NCBI RefSeq assembly: GCF_900114285.1
Contig: NZ_FOSN01000007.1
Coordinates: 1-64,000, forward strand
Reading direction: 5' to 3'
DNA length: 64,000 nt
DNA from: Methylocapsa palsarum
Lineage (GTDB): Bacteria; Pseudomonadota; Alphaproteobacteria; Rhizobiales; Beijerinckiaceae
Part shown: piece by piece, positions 48,730 through 57,317 of the stretch
Numbering within the stretch: the stretch's first letter is position 1
Layout of the letters: each line of letters opens with the position of its first letter
Made by a program: the position numbers and the translations under genes
Notes under the pieces: generated by a model
Databases searched by the model: none
Told to the model about the DNA's origin: nothing
What the model saw: the letters and a program-made list of their open reading frames with translations, nothing else

Positions 48730-49164
48730 ATGCAGCGTCGTGAATTCATCGCCGCCGTCGGCACTGCCGCCGTCATCGTCGCAGCCGGCGCTCCTCAAGC
48801 CTTCGCCGAAATGAGCGGAGAATCCATGCATCCGGCGAAATTCAAGGATCTTCAGGAGAGCGCTGGTCATTGCGTCTCCACCGGCGAGGATTGCCTACGG
48901 CATTGTTTCGGCATGATCGCCATGAAAGACACGAGCATGGCCGCCTGCACCGATTCGGCGTTCCAGCTTGTCGCAGCCTGCAAAGCCCTGCAAGCCCTCG
49001 CGGCCGTGAACTCGCCCCATACCGGGCATTTCGCCAAGGTGGTGGAAATGATTTGCACGGATTGCCAGAAGGAATGCGAAAAGTTCCCGCAATATTCCGA
49101 GTGCAAGTCCTGCGCTGAGTCTTGCAAGGCGTGCGCCGCCGAATGCAAGAAGGTCTCCGCCTAA
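48730..49164 (+). CDS. csp1: Exported Csp1-type copper storage protein
   Basis: The 144-residue protein has a twin-arginine-type signal (RREFIAAVGTAAVIVAAGAP, about residues 3-22). The mature part is a four-helix bundle (DUF326-like) with 13 cysteines at 48, 55, 59, 73, 84, 109, 112, 116, 125, 128, 132, 135 and 139. That equals the number in Methylosinus trichosporium Csp1, where they point into the bundle core and hold 10-14 Cu(I) per monomer. Tat export fits folding before export. GAGGAG lies 9 bases before the ATG, and a strong terminator follows. It likely buffers periplasmic copper, together with copA and copZ close by. Confidence 0.93.
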   Translation: MQRREFIAAVGTAAVIVAAGAPQAFAEMSGESMHPAKFKDLQESAGHCVSTGEDCLRHCFGMIAMKDTSMAACTDSAFQLVAACKALQALAAVNSPHTGHFAKVVEMICTDCQKECEKFPQYSECKSCAESCKACAAECKKVSA

Positions 49165-49208
49165 ATCGGCCGCGGCCAGCCCAAGCGAGGGCTGAACGTC
49201 TGACCCCG

Positions 49209-49239
49209 AGCGCCGGAGGCATCCCCGGCGCTTTTTTTT
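49209..49239 (+). terminator. Rho-independent terminator of csp1
   Basis: A perfect 8-bp stem, AGCGCCGG (49209-49216) and CCGGCGCT (49225-49232), with an 8-base loop, runs into eight T's (49232-49239). It lies 45 bases after the csp1 stop and isolates csp1 as its own transcript. Confidence 0.9.
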
Positions 49240-49305
49240 GCGTTTGAGCGGCGCATCTGATGATTTATTCTGCATGAAATCCGAGCCAACGCTCATTGAG
49301 GATCC

Positions 49306-51237
49306 ATGAGCGGCGTCGTTGCGCCTTATGGATCGTGGGCCTCGCCGGTCAGCGTCGAACTCATGACGTCGGCGGCCATTGGCCTCTCCTCGCTTTCGGT
49401 TGACGGGGACGCCCTTTACTGGCTGGAAAGCCGTCCGGCCGAGAACGGACGCTCGGTCCTGTGCCGACGCGGCGCCGACGGCGGGGTCGAGGACGTGACT
49501 CCCCCGCCGTTCAATGTCGGCAGTCGCGTTCACGAATATGGCGGCGGCGCTTACGCCGCTCATGACGGCGCGGTGATTTTCAGCGAGCGCAAGGACGGCT
49601 CGGTCTGGCTGATCGACAAGCCCGGCGCCGCGCCGCGGCGGATCGCGACCTCTGAAAACTGCCGGTACGCCGATTTCGAATGGGATCCGCGCCGCCATCG
49701 CGCGCTCGCGATCCGTGAGGATCATCGGGACCGGCCGCCCAATGATCCGAAGGCGGCGATTGTCGCTTTGGGATCAAATCCGGGCGAGACCGAGACTGTC
49801 CTTCTCGAGGGGCCTGATTTCCTCAGTTCGCCCCGGCTCTCGCCCGATGGCGCAACCCTCGCGTGGATCGCATGGGATCATCCCGCCATGCCTTGGGACG
49901 CCACGCGCCTCTTCAAAGCCAAGGTGGCGCAGACCGGCGACATCGGACCGCCCCAAATCATCGCGGGCGGCGAGCCCGAGGCGATCGTGCAGCCTGCCTG
50001 GTCGCCTGGAAATATCCTGCATTTCTGCTCGGACCGGACCGGCTGGTGGAATCTTTACGCCGTTCGGAACGACGAAATCGTCGCCCTGGCGCCCGTCGAG
50101 GCGGAGATCGGGGGCCCGCACTGGATCTTCCGGCAGCGCTTCTACGCCTTCCTGCCCGACGGACGGATCATCGCCTCGATGGTGCGGGACGCGATCAGGC
50201 GCGCGGCGTTGATTTTTGAGGGAGCGATCAGGCCTCTCGACATCGGCCAGATTCAGGAATGTCCGACGCCCGTTGAAAAAGGGATCGCCTATCTCGCGAC
50301 GCCGCCGGACCAACCGCCCGCGCTCGTTCTGGCGTCAGACATCGGGGGAGGCGAAACGATCATCGTGCGCAACGCCGCGCCCGCACCCGTACCGCCGGAC
50401 ACCGTCTCGATCGGCGAACCCTTTGATTTCGAAACGCCAGGCGGGACCGCGCACGCCTTCTGGTATCCGCCCAGGAACGGCGGATTTTTGGCGCCGCCAG
50501 GCGAATCGCCGCCTCTGATCGTGCTTTCGCACGGCGGCCCCACCAGCATGACCACCAACAGCTTCAATCTGAACATTCAATGGTGGACCAGCCGCGGTTT
50601 TGGCGTCGTCGACGTCAATTACGGAGGATCGACCGGATTTGGCCGCGCCTACCGGCGACGGCTCTACGGCCAATGGGGACTCGTCGATGTCGAAGACTGC
50701 AGCGCGGCGGCGAGACGCCTCGTCGAACGCGGGCTCGCCGACGGCTCCCGCCTCGCCATTCGCGGCGGAAGCGCCGGCGGCTTCACGACGCTCGCCGCGC
50801 TGACGTCGTCGACTCTTTTCAAGGCAGGCGCGAGCTTTTACGGCGTCGCCGATCTGATGCTGCTCGCCACGGACACGCACAAGTTCGAGGCGCGCTATCT
50901 CGACCAGTTGATCGGCCCCCTGCCGGGTTCGGAAGCGCTCTACGCCGAACGCTCTCCGATCTGTCATATCGACCGCCTGAGCTGTCCGGTCATCTTCTTT
51001 CAAGGCGAGGACGACAGGACGGTTCCGCCCAATCAGGCGCAGACGATGGTCGCGGCCATGAAAGCGCGGAAACTCGCCGTCGCCTATTACGAGTTCGCGG
51101 GTGAAGGCCATGGATTTCGCCAGGCGGAAACCTTGAGGCGCACGCTCGAACTCGAACTCGACTTCTACGGGCAGATCTTCGGGTTCAGCCCGCCCGGACT
51201 GAGCGAGAGGGCGATGATCGACAACGGGAAGCCGTGA
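49306..51237 (+). CDS. S9-family serine peptidase (prolyl oligopeptidase-like)
   Basis: The 643-residue enzyme has an N-terminal beta-propeller (about residues 15-370, WSPGNILHFCSDRTGWWNLY) and a C-terminal alpha/beta-hydrolase domain. The nucleophile elbow is GGSAGG (Ser about 490), the Asp lies in QGEDDRTVP (about 569) and the His in GEGHGF (about 602). It looks like the dipeptidyl-aminopeptidase/acylaminoacyl-peptidase group. No signal peptide is visible, so it is probably cytoplasmic. It is independent of csp1 because of the terminator between. Confidence 0.93.
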   Translation: MSGVVAPYGSWASPVSVELMTSAAIGLSSLSVDGDALYWLESRPAENGRSVLCRRGADGGVEDVTPPPFNVGSRVHEYGGGAYAAHDGAVIFSERKDGSVWLIDKPGAAPRRIATSENCRYADFEWDPRRHRALAIREDHRDRPPNDPKAAIVALGSNPGETETVLLEGPDFLSSPRLSPDGATLAWIAWDHPAMPWDATRLFKAKVAQTGDIGPPQIIAGGEPEAIVQPAWSPGNILHFCSDRTGWWNLYAVRNDEIVALAPVEAEIGGPHWIFRQRFYAFLPDGRIIASMVRDAIRRAALIFEGAIRPLDIGQIQECPTPVEKGIAYLATPPDQPPALVLASDIGGGETIIVRNAAPAPVPPDTVSIGEPFDFETPGGTAHAFWYPPRNGGFLAPPGESPPLIVLSHGGPTSMTTNSFNLNIQWWTSRGFGVVDVNYGGSTGFGRAYRRRLYGQWGLVDVEDCSAAARRLVERGLADGSRLAIRGGSAGGFTTLAALTSSTLFKAGASFYGVADLMLLATDTHKFEARYLDQLIGPLPGSEALYAERSPICHIDRLSCPVIFFQGEDDRTVPPNQAQTMVAAMKARKLAVAYYEFAGEGHGFRQAETLRRTLELELDFYGQIFGFSPPGLSERAMIDNGKP

Positions 51238-51251
51238 AAACGTAGGAGAGC

Positions 51252-51464
51252 CTAAAGCGACTTTTCCTCGAGCCCGGGATAGGCGCAGCGCCATTTCACG
51301 ACATGGCGCGCCGGATGCTCGTCGGACCATTGCGCGATGGTCGGCGGAGCCTGCAACATGCATTGCATGAGAGAACCTTGATCAACGAAGGAGAGCGCCT
51401 GCTCTTCGCAGGAAGTGGGTTGTGCGATCGCGCAAACAGTGAGAATCAATTCAACAAATCCCAT
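51252..51464 (-). CDS. Small four-cysteine protein of unknown function
   Basis: The 70-residue product resembles short hypothetical proteins common in Hyphomicrobiales: VELILTVCAIAQPTSCEE, then GSLMQCMLQAPPTIAQW and HVVKWRCAYPG. Four cysteines are conserved in my memory of the group, and the N-terminal ILTVCAIAQP could be a short export signal, giving disulfides outside. GGAAGGA lies upstream of its ATG. It is convergent with the S9 peptidase gene, 14 bp apart. Confidence 0.7.
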   Translation of the reverse strand: MGFVELILTVCAIAQPTSCEEQALSFVDQGSLMQCMLQAPPTIAQWSDEHPARHVVKWRCAYPGLEEKSL

Positions 51465-51663
51465 GTCTCGATTCCTTCCGCTTCAAATTATGTAAAGCAA
51501 GACTCGGCCCACTCTTTCCGTTCCCGCTTCCTCCAGATATGCGTTGGCGTTCAATGGACATGGCATATAGTTATGTCCTTATGGCCATAATGATAGAATG
51601 CGCCCACCGCGGATCGGTTTCACAACGGCACTTGCAACAATGCCCGCAGGCCAGGGGGAGAAG

Positions 51664-52347
51664 ATGAGTCTACGCTCATGCGCGCGTCCTCGCGTCGCGG
51701 GTCCGGTGCGCGCCCTTGGGACGTCCGCTCTCGCGGTAGTGGCGCTTGCTGCGATTTCGCTCAATCCGGCGCGGGCGGCGGAGAATTCCGAAAAGGATTG
51801 GCCGTGCCGGCAAATTCTTGTCGAAAAGATTTCCTTGCCCGCGGTCTGGTCCGGCCCCCCTGTCGAAAATATCGATTGGAGCAAGACTCCGACGATGGCC
51901 GACCGCGTCAAAGCGCTCGCGGCCCGCCGCCTGTCGGTCGAGGACGCCGAACGCGAGGTCCAGAATTTCGCCGCCACATTCGATGCTTCGCGGCGGGACG
52001 AAAAAAAGACCGAACTCACCGCTCTTTTCGCCGGTCTGTTCGAAACGCTGAGCTCTGAACGCGCACAGGTTGTCAGCGGACTCATCCGCTTTGGCCGCCG
52101 TCAGAAAGAACTCGCGCAAAAAATCCGCGCGGAGAACGCGACTCTTCATTCGCAATCGCCCTCGCCCCCGGTCCCGACCCCGGTGGGCGCGGCGAAAGAG
52201 GCTCAAACCGATCCGCGAGCGCTCGAATGGGATTTACGTATCTTCGATGAGCGGCGCCAGGCCCTCACCTATGTGTGCGAGACGCCGACGCTGATCGAGC
52301 AAAGATTGTTCGCCCTGGCGCGGGTCATTCAGCAAAATCTTGAGTGA
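51664..52347 (+). CDS. Exported protein of unknown function beside the xox operon
   Basis: The 227-residue protein has a signal peptide (VRALGTSALAVVALAAISLNPARAA, coded about 51706-51780). The mature part opens with DWPCRQILVEKISLPAVWSGPP, has helical coiled-coil-like stretches (LTALFAGLFETLSSERAQVV; RFGRRQKELAQKIRAE) and ends with YVCETPTLIEQRLFALARVI. Two cysteines, near each end, may pair. I prefer the ATG at 51664 (GGGGAG close before) to one at 51598. Similar proteins, as I remember, occur near methanol dehydrogenase genes; that link is inference. It converges with xoxJ across a palindromic repeat. Confidence 0.7.
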   Translation: MSLRSCARPRVAGPVRALGTSALAVVALAAISLNPARAAENSEKDWPCRQILVEKISLPAVWSGPPVENIDWSKTPTMADRVKALAARRLSVEDAEREVQNFAATFDASRRDEKKTELTALFAGLFETLSSERAQVVSGLIRFGRRQKELAQKIRAENATLHSQSPSPPVPTPVGAAKEAQTDPRALEWDLRIFDERRQALTYVCETPTLIEQRLFALARVIQQNLE

Positions 52348-52418
52348 CGGCAGAATTCAGACTGAAACGAACACTCGGGGTCAAAGCCTCATCAGGGACT
52401 GAAGCGCCCCCGGACGCT

Positions 52419-52532
52419 AGAGCATATTCCGATTGGATTGAATCAATCCAATCGACAAGAATGTGCTCAAGCTTTTGACTCTGGAGCGATTTCTGATCGA
52501 TCGCATGACTTCATGCGATCGGAAAGCGCTCT
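52419..52532. repeat. Two-hairpin palindromic interspersed repeat, copy B
   Basis: 114 bp, from AGAGCATATTCC to GGAAAGCGCTCT. Hairpin 1 has arms GATTGGATTGA and TCAATCCAATC (52431-52453). Hairpin 2 has arms CGATCGCATGA and TCATGCGATCG (52497-52521). The conserved spacer contains TTTTGACTCTGGAGCG. It is nearly identical to copy C and the reverse complement of copy A. It lies between the convergent 51664 gene and xoxJ, where it could serve as a two-way terminator. Confidence 0.92.
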
Positions 52533-52557
52533 AGCTTCCGGGTATTCCCCGAAACCT

Positions 52558-53391
52558 TCAGTGAAGCGCGGGAATATCGGCCTCGTCCAGCACCGGGATT
52601 CCGAAGCCGGCCAGGATCGCGTTGATTTCGTCCTGATTCTCGGCGATGAGCTTGTTCAGAACGCGCTTCCAGTCTTGATCGGAATGGCGGACGCCCATGC
52701 CGATCCGGTAGATCAGGCGCGGCCCGGACGTCTCCTTGACGAGCGGCGCGACAATCATTGGAACCTTGGCCCCTTTGGCGAAGAAGCCTGCGATCGGTCC
52801 CCATAGAACGGCCACGTCGATCCGATCCTGCTCCAGATCCTTGAACATATCCACGGTCGGCGCATCGTAACGCGTATCCACGACCAGAGGATAGGATTTG
52901 ATGTTGGGCAGCAAGCCGTTCACGGCGAGATTGGTCGCCGGTGGGGTTCCGGCGATAATGCCGATCCGCTTGCCCTTGAGGCGCGGATCTTCGAGGGTTT
53001 CGATCTTTTCGAGGTCCGAGCCCGCCTTGAAAACCAGCGCGTAGGATGTGCGGTAATAGGGATTGGTGCCCTGAACGATATCGTCGCCTTGCGGTATGCC
53101 GATGACAACGTCGCAAAGGCGGGCGTTCAGCGTATTACGGATGAAGCCCGGCGAGCCGGGATAGTAGGTGTAGGCGAGCGACTTACCAAGTTTGCGCGCG
53201 AGGAGTTCGGAGATCTTGTTCTCGAAGCCTTCGCCTGCTTCGTTCGAGAACGGCAGATCACGGGGATCGGCGCAGACCCGAAACACATTCGGGTCAACGA
53301 GTTCGATCGACTTGTCCTCGATCGCCTGCGCGAAGACCTGGCCGCCGCTAAGCGCCAGAGCAACCGCCAGAGCAAACCCAACACGTTTCAT
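52558..53391 (-). CDS. xoxJ: XoxJ-type periplasmic binding-protein-like partner of XoxF
   Basis: The 277-residue protein has a signal peptide (FALAVALALSGGQVFAQA, about residues 6-23) and a type-2 periplasmic-binding fold: FRVCADPRDLPFSNEAGEGFENKISELLA (region 53220-53310), RLKGKRIGIIAGTPPATNLA and DVAVLWGPIAGFFA. It matches the quinoprotein-dehydrogenase-associated SBP family (MxaJ/XoxJ). XoxJ is thought to help activate or assemble XoxF rather than import a solute. It is third in xoxF-xoxG-xoxJ, 9 bp after xoxG. A palindromic repeat lies just beyond its stop. Confidence 0.93.
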   Translation of the reverse strand: MKRVGFALAVALALSGGQVFAQAIEDKSIELVDPNVFRVCADPRDLPFSNEAGEGFENKISELLARKLGKSLAYTYYPGSPGFIRNTLNARLCDVVIGIPQGDDIVQGTNPYYRTSYALVFKAGSDLEKIETLEDPRLKGKRIGIIAGTPPATNLAVNGLLPNIKSYPLVVDTRYDAPTVDMFKDLEQDRIDVAVLWGPIAGFFAKGAKVPMIVAPLVKETSGPRLIYRIGMGVRHSDQDWKRVLNKLIAENQDEINAILAGFGIPVLDEADIPALH

Positions 53392-53400
53392 GCCGTGTGA

Positions 53401-53934
53401 TCAGCTCTTGTCGCCGACACAGGCGTGTTCCGTTTCGGTCACTTTCGGCAGTTTCTCTTCGTGAGCGGCGGGACGCCCGCGAGCTACCGCCTCGACGCTT
53501 CTGGCGCGAAGGTAGACGTAGATGTCGTCGATATAGCACATCACGTTCTTGTTGTCGCCGAGAGCTGGCATGACCTTATTCTGACCGCCGGACACATTCT
53601 GCCGGCCGCCGACGACGATACCGTAGAATTCCGCGTAATCCAGAACCTTGACCGAATTCTTGAGCGCCGGCGCATAGGTCGACCCTTCGGCGTCCGGACC
53701 ATGGCAGACGATGCATTCCGAAGAATAACGGCGATACCCGGAATAGGTGAACCAATCCACGGCGCCGTCGGGGGCCACATTGAAAGTCGGGTCGCCTTTG
53801 GCGTCGAGATATTTGCCGCTGTCGTCCTTCTTGACCGATTTCGGGTCCGCGGGAGTCTCAGCCATCGCCGAGGCGGCGCCAAAAGTCGCGAGCAGGGCGA
53901 CGGACGCGGCCCGCACCAGTGAATTGATTTGCAC
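53401..53934 (-). CDS. xoxG: Cytochrome c XoxG, electron acceptor of XoxF
   Basis: The 177-residue protein has a signal peptide (ASVALLATFGAASAMAE, about residues 9-25). There is one haem site (SSECIVCHGPDAEG, CxxCH about residues 74-78), and the likely axial Met is in NKVMPALGDN. A long N-terminal stretch before the haem and the C-terminal VTETEHACVGDKS tail are features of the XoxG/MxaG-related cL group. It takes electrons from the PQQ of XoxF and passes them to the terminal oxidase chain. It is 90 bp after xoxF and 9 bp before xoxJ. Confidence 0.93.
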   Translation of the reverse strand: MQINSLVRAASVALLATFGAASAMAETPADPKSVKKDDSGKYLDAKGDPTFNVAPDGAVDWFTYSGYRRYSSECIVCHGPDAEGSTYAPALKNSVKVLDYAEFYGIVVGGRQNVSGGQNKVMPALGDNKNVMCYIDDIYVYLRARSVEAVARGRPAAHEEKLPKVTETEHACVGDKS

Positions 53935-54024
53935 GACACTATCCTTGTTGGAACTTGCATATCGAAGCAGAAATCCGGCGCTCGAGGCGCCGGATCCTTT
54001 CGATGCCCGAAAGAGCGTCCTGAC

Positions 54025-55818
54025 TTAGTTCGGAAGGGCGAACACTGTCAATTGACCGCCCAGTGCGGTGTAGTTAGCGAGCGAGGCGTAGCCGCCGACG
54101 GCGCCAAGACCCTCGGTGCCTTTGGTCAAGCCCGCCGCGAGGCCGATGCCGGCCCAGCCGCCGACGCCGGAGAGCACTGCGACATATTGTTTGCCGTTGT
54201 GCTCGTAGGTCATGACGTTGCCGATGATGCCCGAGGGGGTCTTGTACTTGAAGAGCTCATCGCCGGTCTTGGCGTCGACCGCCTTCAGATAGCCTTCAAG
54301 CGTGCCGTAGAAGACAACATTGCCGGCTGTGGCGAGCGCGCCCGACCACACCGAGAACTGCTCCTTCTTCTGCCAGATGATCTTGCCGGCCTTGGCGTCC
54401 CACGCCGTGAAGTTGCCGAGATGCGTGTCGCCCTTCGGCGGATACATCGACAAGGTCGCGCCAACGAAGGGCTGACCCGCGGTGTAGCTCACCCGGAACG
54501 GCTCGTAGTCCATGGCGACGTGGTTGGCTGGCACGTAGAAGAGATTCGTAATCGGCGAATAGGCCGCCGGCTGCTGATCCTTCACGCCGAGGGCGGCGGG
54601 GAAAATTCCCTGCGAGTTGACGTCTTCGCCGTTCGACTCGGTCGAGAACTCCTTGACGACCAGCGGGCGGCCGTAGGTCTTGGAGTTCTTGTCGAGATCG
54701 ACCTTGGTCGCCCAGTTGACGGCCGGGTCGAATTTCTCCGCGACGAGCGGCTCTCCGGTGACCCGGTCGAGCGTGTAGGCGAAGCCGTTGCGATCGAAAT
54801 GGACGAGAACCTTGCGCGCTTCCTGGTTGACGAGGATCATCTCGTTGATGCCGTCGTAATCCCACTGGTCGTGCGGGGTCATCTGGTAGACCCACTTGAC
54901 CTTGCCGTCGTCGGCGTCGCGGGCCCAGATGGTCATCGACCAGCGGTTATCGCCGGGACGCTGCTTGGGGTTCCAGGTCGAAGGATTGCCCGAGCCGTAA
55001 TAAACGAGGTTCAGTTCGGGGTCGTAGGAATACCAGCCCCAGGTGGTGCCGCCGCCGGTCTTCCACTGGTCGCCCTGCCAGGTGTTGATGCCGGAATCCT
55101 TGCCGACGGGCTTGCCGAGATGCGTCGTGTTCTCGGGATCGATCAGCGTGTCGGAATCCGGTCCAACCGAATAGCCGCGCCAGGCTTTCTTGCCGGTCTT
55201 GATGTCGTAGGCGGTGATATGGCCGCGAACGCCGAATTCGCCGCCGGAAATGCCGACGAGAACCTTGTCCTTCACGACCTGCGGCGCGGAGGTGCCTGTT
55301 TCGCCCTTGGACGGGTCGCCGTTCTTCGCCGACCAGATATGGGCGCCGGTGTGGGCGTCGAGCGCGACGAGGGTCGCGTCAGCCTGGTAGAGGAAGATCT
55401 TGCCATCGCCATAGGCAACGCCGCGGGTGACCGTGTCGCAGCACATGACGGGAATGACGTTCGGATCCTGCTTCGGCTCGTACTTCCAGAGGATTTTGCC
55501 GTCGTTATTCAGATCGAGGGCGTAAACGATGTTCGGGAACGGCGTCGAGAAATACATGACGTTGCCGACCACCAAGGGTCCGCCCTCGTGACCGCGCAGC
55601 ACGCCCGTCGAGAAGCTCCAGGCCGGAACAAGGTTCTTGACGTTCGACGAATTGATCTGGGAGAGCTCCGAGAAACGCCGGTTGGCGTAATCGCCGGTCG
55701 GCAGGACCCATTGTTTCGGATCTTTCGACTGGGCCGCCAATTCGTCATTGGCGAAGGCGGCGCCGCCCGCCAGGAGCGCAGTGGCGGCGACACAGGACAT
55801 AAGCAGGAATTTGCGCAT
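54025..55818 (-). CDS. xoxF: Lanthanide-dependent methanol dehydrogenase XoxF
   Basis: The 597-residue periplasmic quinoprotein oxidises methanol, and often formaldehyde, with PQQ. It has a signal peptide ([20 protein letters not shown]) and an eight-bladed propeller. The adjacent-cysteine disulfide is in IPVMCCDTV. The catalytic Asp and the extra Asp that marks lanthanide enzymes form D320-Y-D322 in [10 protein letters not shown] (precursor numbering); calcium MxaF lacks the second. Tryptophan-docking blades ([16 protein letters not shown]) are intact. From remembered M. extorquens XoxF1 it is of the XoxF5 kind. The ribosome site GGAGG precedes the ATG. It heads the operon; no MxaI-like gene is near. 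Confidence 0.96.
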   Translation of the reverse strand: MRKFLLMSCVAATALLAGGAAFANDELAAQSKDPKQWVLPTGDYANRRFSELSQINSSNVKNLVPAWSFSTGVLRGHEGGPLVVGNVMYFSTPFPNIVYALDLNNDGKILWKYEPKQDPNVIPVMCCDTVTRGVAYGDGKIFLYQADATLVALDAHTGAHIWSAKNGDPSKGETGTSAPQVVKDKVLVGISGGEFGVRGHITAYDIKTGKKAWRGYSVGPDSDTLIDPENTTHLGKPVGKDSGINTWQGDQWKTGGGTTWGWYSYDPELNLVYYGSGNPSTWNPKQRPGDNRWSMTIWARDADDGKVKWVYQMTPHDQWDYDGINEMILVNQEARKVLVHFDRNGFAYTLDRVTGEPLVAEKFDPAVNWATKVDLDKNSKTYGRPLVVKEFSTESNGEDVNSQGIFPAALGVKDQQPAAYSPITNLFYVPANHVAMDYEPFRVSYTAGQPFVGATLSMYPPKGDTHLGNFTAWDAKAGKIIWQKKEQFSVWSGALATAGNVVFYGTLEGYLKAVDAKTGDELFKYKTPSGIIGNVMTYEHNGKQYVAVLSGVGGWAGIGLAAGLTKGTEGLGAVGGYASLANYTALGGQLTVFALPN

Positions 55819-56281
55819 TCATTTCCTCCGGACACTTTGGTCGTGGCGCCCGCATTACTCATTCGGGCTTCGCCAGCGCCTTGTCATTCATAACTACCGG
55901 CTGCGGGCCGACACGCCGGTTAAGATCACAGGTTCTAACGTTGGCCGCGCCTGTTTTTGACGCTCCGGCGGCAGCGCGCGCCATCGCCAGGTAAGTCGCC
56001 GAACTGCAAAAATTCGCAGAAACATCGGGAAACTTCGGCATCCATATATATTGGGCTTTGCCAGGACACAATAGTCATTCACGGCGCAAACGGCGCGACA
56101 CTTGCGCGCTTGAAAGTCCGCTTTTGCGAAACTTGCCTTGATGAGAAAAGAGACTTGCCGCGACGAGAAAAGAGACTCGCCCCGACGAGAAAAGAGACTC
56201 GCCGCTATGAGAACAGGGTTTCTCGGCCCGCCCCCGGAGACCGCGGCGACCGGAAAAAGAAAAACGTTTTTCTTCGCAAAC
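55819..56281. promoter_or_regulatory. 463-bp upstream region of xoxF; no gene
   Basis: No ORF here has family resemblance. On the minus strand, TTGTGT (complement of 56067-56072) and TATATAT (56044-56050), spaced 16 bp, could be a promoter about 230 bases before the xoxF start. Further up lie three tandem 22-bp repeats (56143-56208). The long leader and repeats fit a controlled promoter, such as lanthanide or methanol response, but no known operator is recognised. Confidence 0.4.
56143..56208. repeat. Three tandem 22-bp repeats upstream of xoxF
   Basis: Units at 56143-56164, 56165-56186 and 56187-56208 each begin GAGAAAAGAGACTYGCC and differ in one to four bases. A further partial unit (GAGAAC) follows and a decayed one (AAACTTGCCTTGAT) precedes. 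The 22-bp period is about two helical turns, so the units face the same side of the DNA, as in repeated protein-binding sites. Confidence 0.85.
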
Positions 56282-56641
56282 TCAAAAACAGCGGATCTCG
56301 GCCTCGGCCTGGGCTCGGCGCAAATCCGCAAGGGCGGCTTTGGCCAATTCGCTCGCTCGGAACAAGGTCCCGATCTGGCCCTGCGCCTGAGTCATGCTCG
56401 CGACCGTCGCGGCGGCGACATAACGATCATAAGGGAGCAGAGTCGCGATGACGTCGATCGAGCAGGAGCAGCGCCGAAGCGCGTCCTGGGTTTCGCCATT
56501 GGTTTTCATGCAGGCGAAGACGAACTCGGCGCGCGCTTCCGTGGGGTAGTCGTTCAGTTCGGCGCCCGCCGATGGTGCGGCGCAGCAAAAAACGGCGAGG
56601 CAGAGCAGGGTGAAGCGCTTCAAAAGCGTTCTCGCGCTCAT
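56282..56641 (-). CDS. Small exported protein of unknown function upstream of xoxF
   Basis: The 119-residue product has a signal peptide (FTLLCLAVFCCAAPSAGA, about residues 10-27). The mature part is mainly helical: DYPTEARAEFVFACMKTNG, then RRCSCSIDVIATLLPYDRYVAAATV and a C-terminal RAQAEAEIRCF. Cysteines at FAC, RCSC and the end could pair. The start is the ATG at 56641, overlapping the GST stop as ATGA; the longer open frame to 56860 is antisense-like. I remember similar proteins next to methanol dehydrogenase clusters, which would suit its place here, but the function is unknown. Confidence 0.75.
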   Translation of the reverse strand: MSARTLLKRFTLLCLAVFCCAAPSAGAELNDYPTEARAEFVFACMKTNGETQDALRRCSCSIDVIATLLPYDRYVAAATVASMTQAQGQIGTLFRASELAKAALADLRRAQAEAEIRCF

Positions 56642-57234
56642 AGCCGGGTCGCCTCGAACGAGGGAACGTCCGACGCGAACCCGTCGAGCCACCGGACGAG
56701 CGATGGATGACCGTCCCGCCACGCGCCCTCGAACCGCAAATCGAGATAGCCAAGGGCGCAAGCGGCGGCGATATGGGCCACGTCGCGCCGGCCGGCGGGC
56801 GGGGCGGCGTCCAGAGCTTTCAGCCCGCGCGCGACCTTGTCCTCCTGATGAGCCATCCATCCCGGCTCCCGCCTGGAGGGGTCGCGAAAGCGGACCTCGT
56901 ACATCTGCAGGAGGCTTGCGTCGGCGATTCCGTCGGCGAGAGCGGCGAGCGTCAGGCTCTTGAACCGTTCTTCGGGCGCCGCCGGGATCAGAATGTCGCC
57001 GCCCGCCAGAACATCCAGATATTCGACGATGACCCGGCTGTCGAACAGGACCGATCCATCGTCGAGAATGAGAGTCGGAATCTTGCCGAGCGGATTATGC
57101 GAGCGCACCGGATCGTCGGGATCGCTCGTGTCCGACGCGGCCGCCTTGATTTGCCCCGAAAGGCCGGCGAGCGCGGCGGCGATCACCACCTTGCGTCCGA
57201 ACGGCGAAGCCGGCGAGGTAAGCAAAGTCATCAT
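56638..57234 (-). CDS. Glutathione S-transferase-family protein
   Basis: The 198-residue protein has the N-terminal thioredoxin-like domain (MTLLTSPASPFGRKVVIAA, with SPFGRK as the likely glutathione-activating site; about residues 5-12) with NPLGKIPTLILDDGSVLFDSRVIVEYL (region 57010-57100), and a helical C-terminal domain. The NPLGKIP cis-Pro and the DSRVI motif place it with YfcF/DCM-dehalogenase-like bacterial GSTs. It starts at the ATG at 57234 (MMTLL). It is translationally coupled to the small exported gene downstream. A link to formaldehyde or methanol stress is possible but unproven. Confidence 0.9.
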   Translation of the reverse strand: MMTLLTSPASPFGRKVVIAAALAGLSGQIKAAASDTSDPDDPVRSHNPLGKIPTLILDDGSVLFDSRVIVEYLDVLAGGDILIPAAPEERFKSLTLAALADGIADASLLQMYEVRFRDPSRREPGWMAHQEDKVARGLKALDAAPPAGRRDVAHIAAACALGYLDLRFEGAWRDGHPSLVRWLDGFASDVPSFEATRL

Positions 57235-57317
57235 GGCCGGGAATATTCCTTCCTGAGTGCGGCGGCCTGACGCCGCGCCGATTGCGGCTCCACCGCTCGG
57301 GGCCAAAGCCGCGCTTG

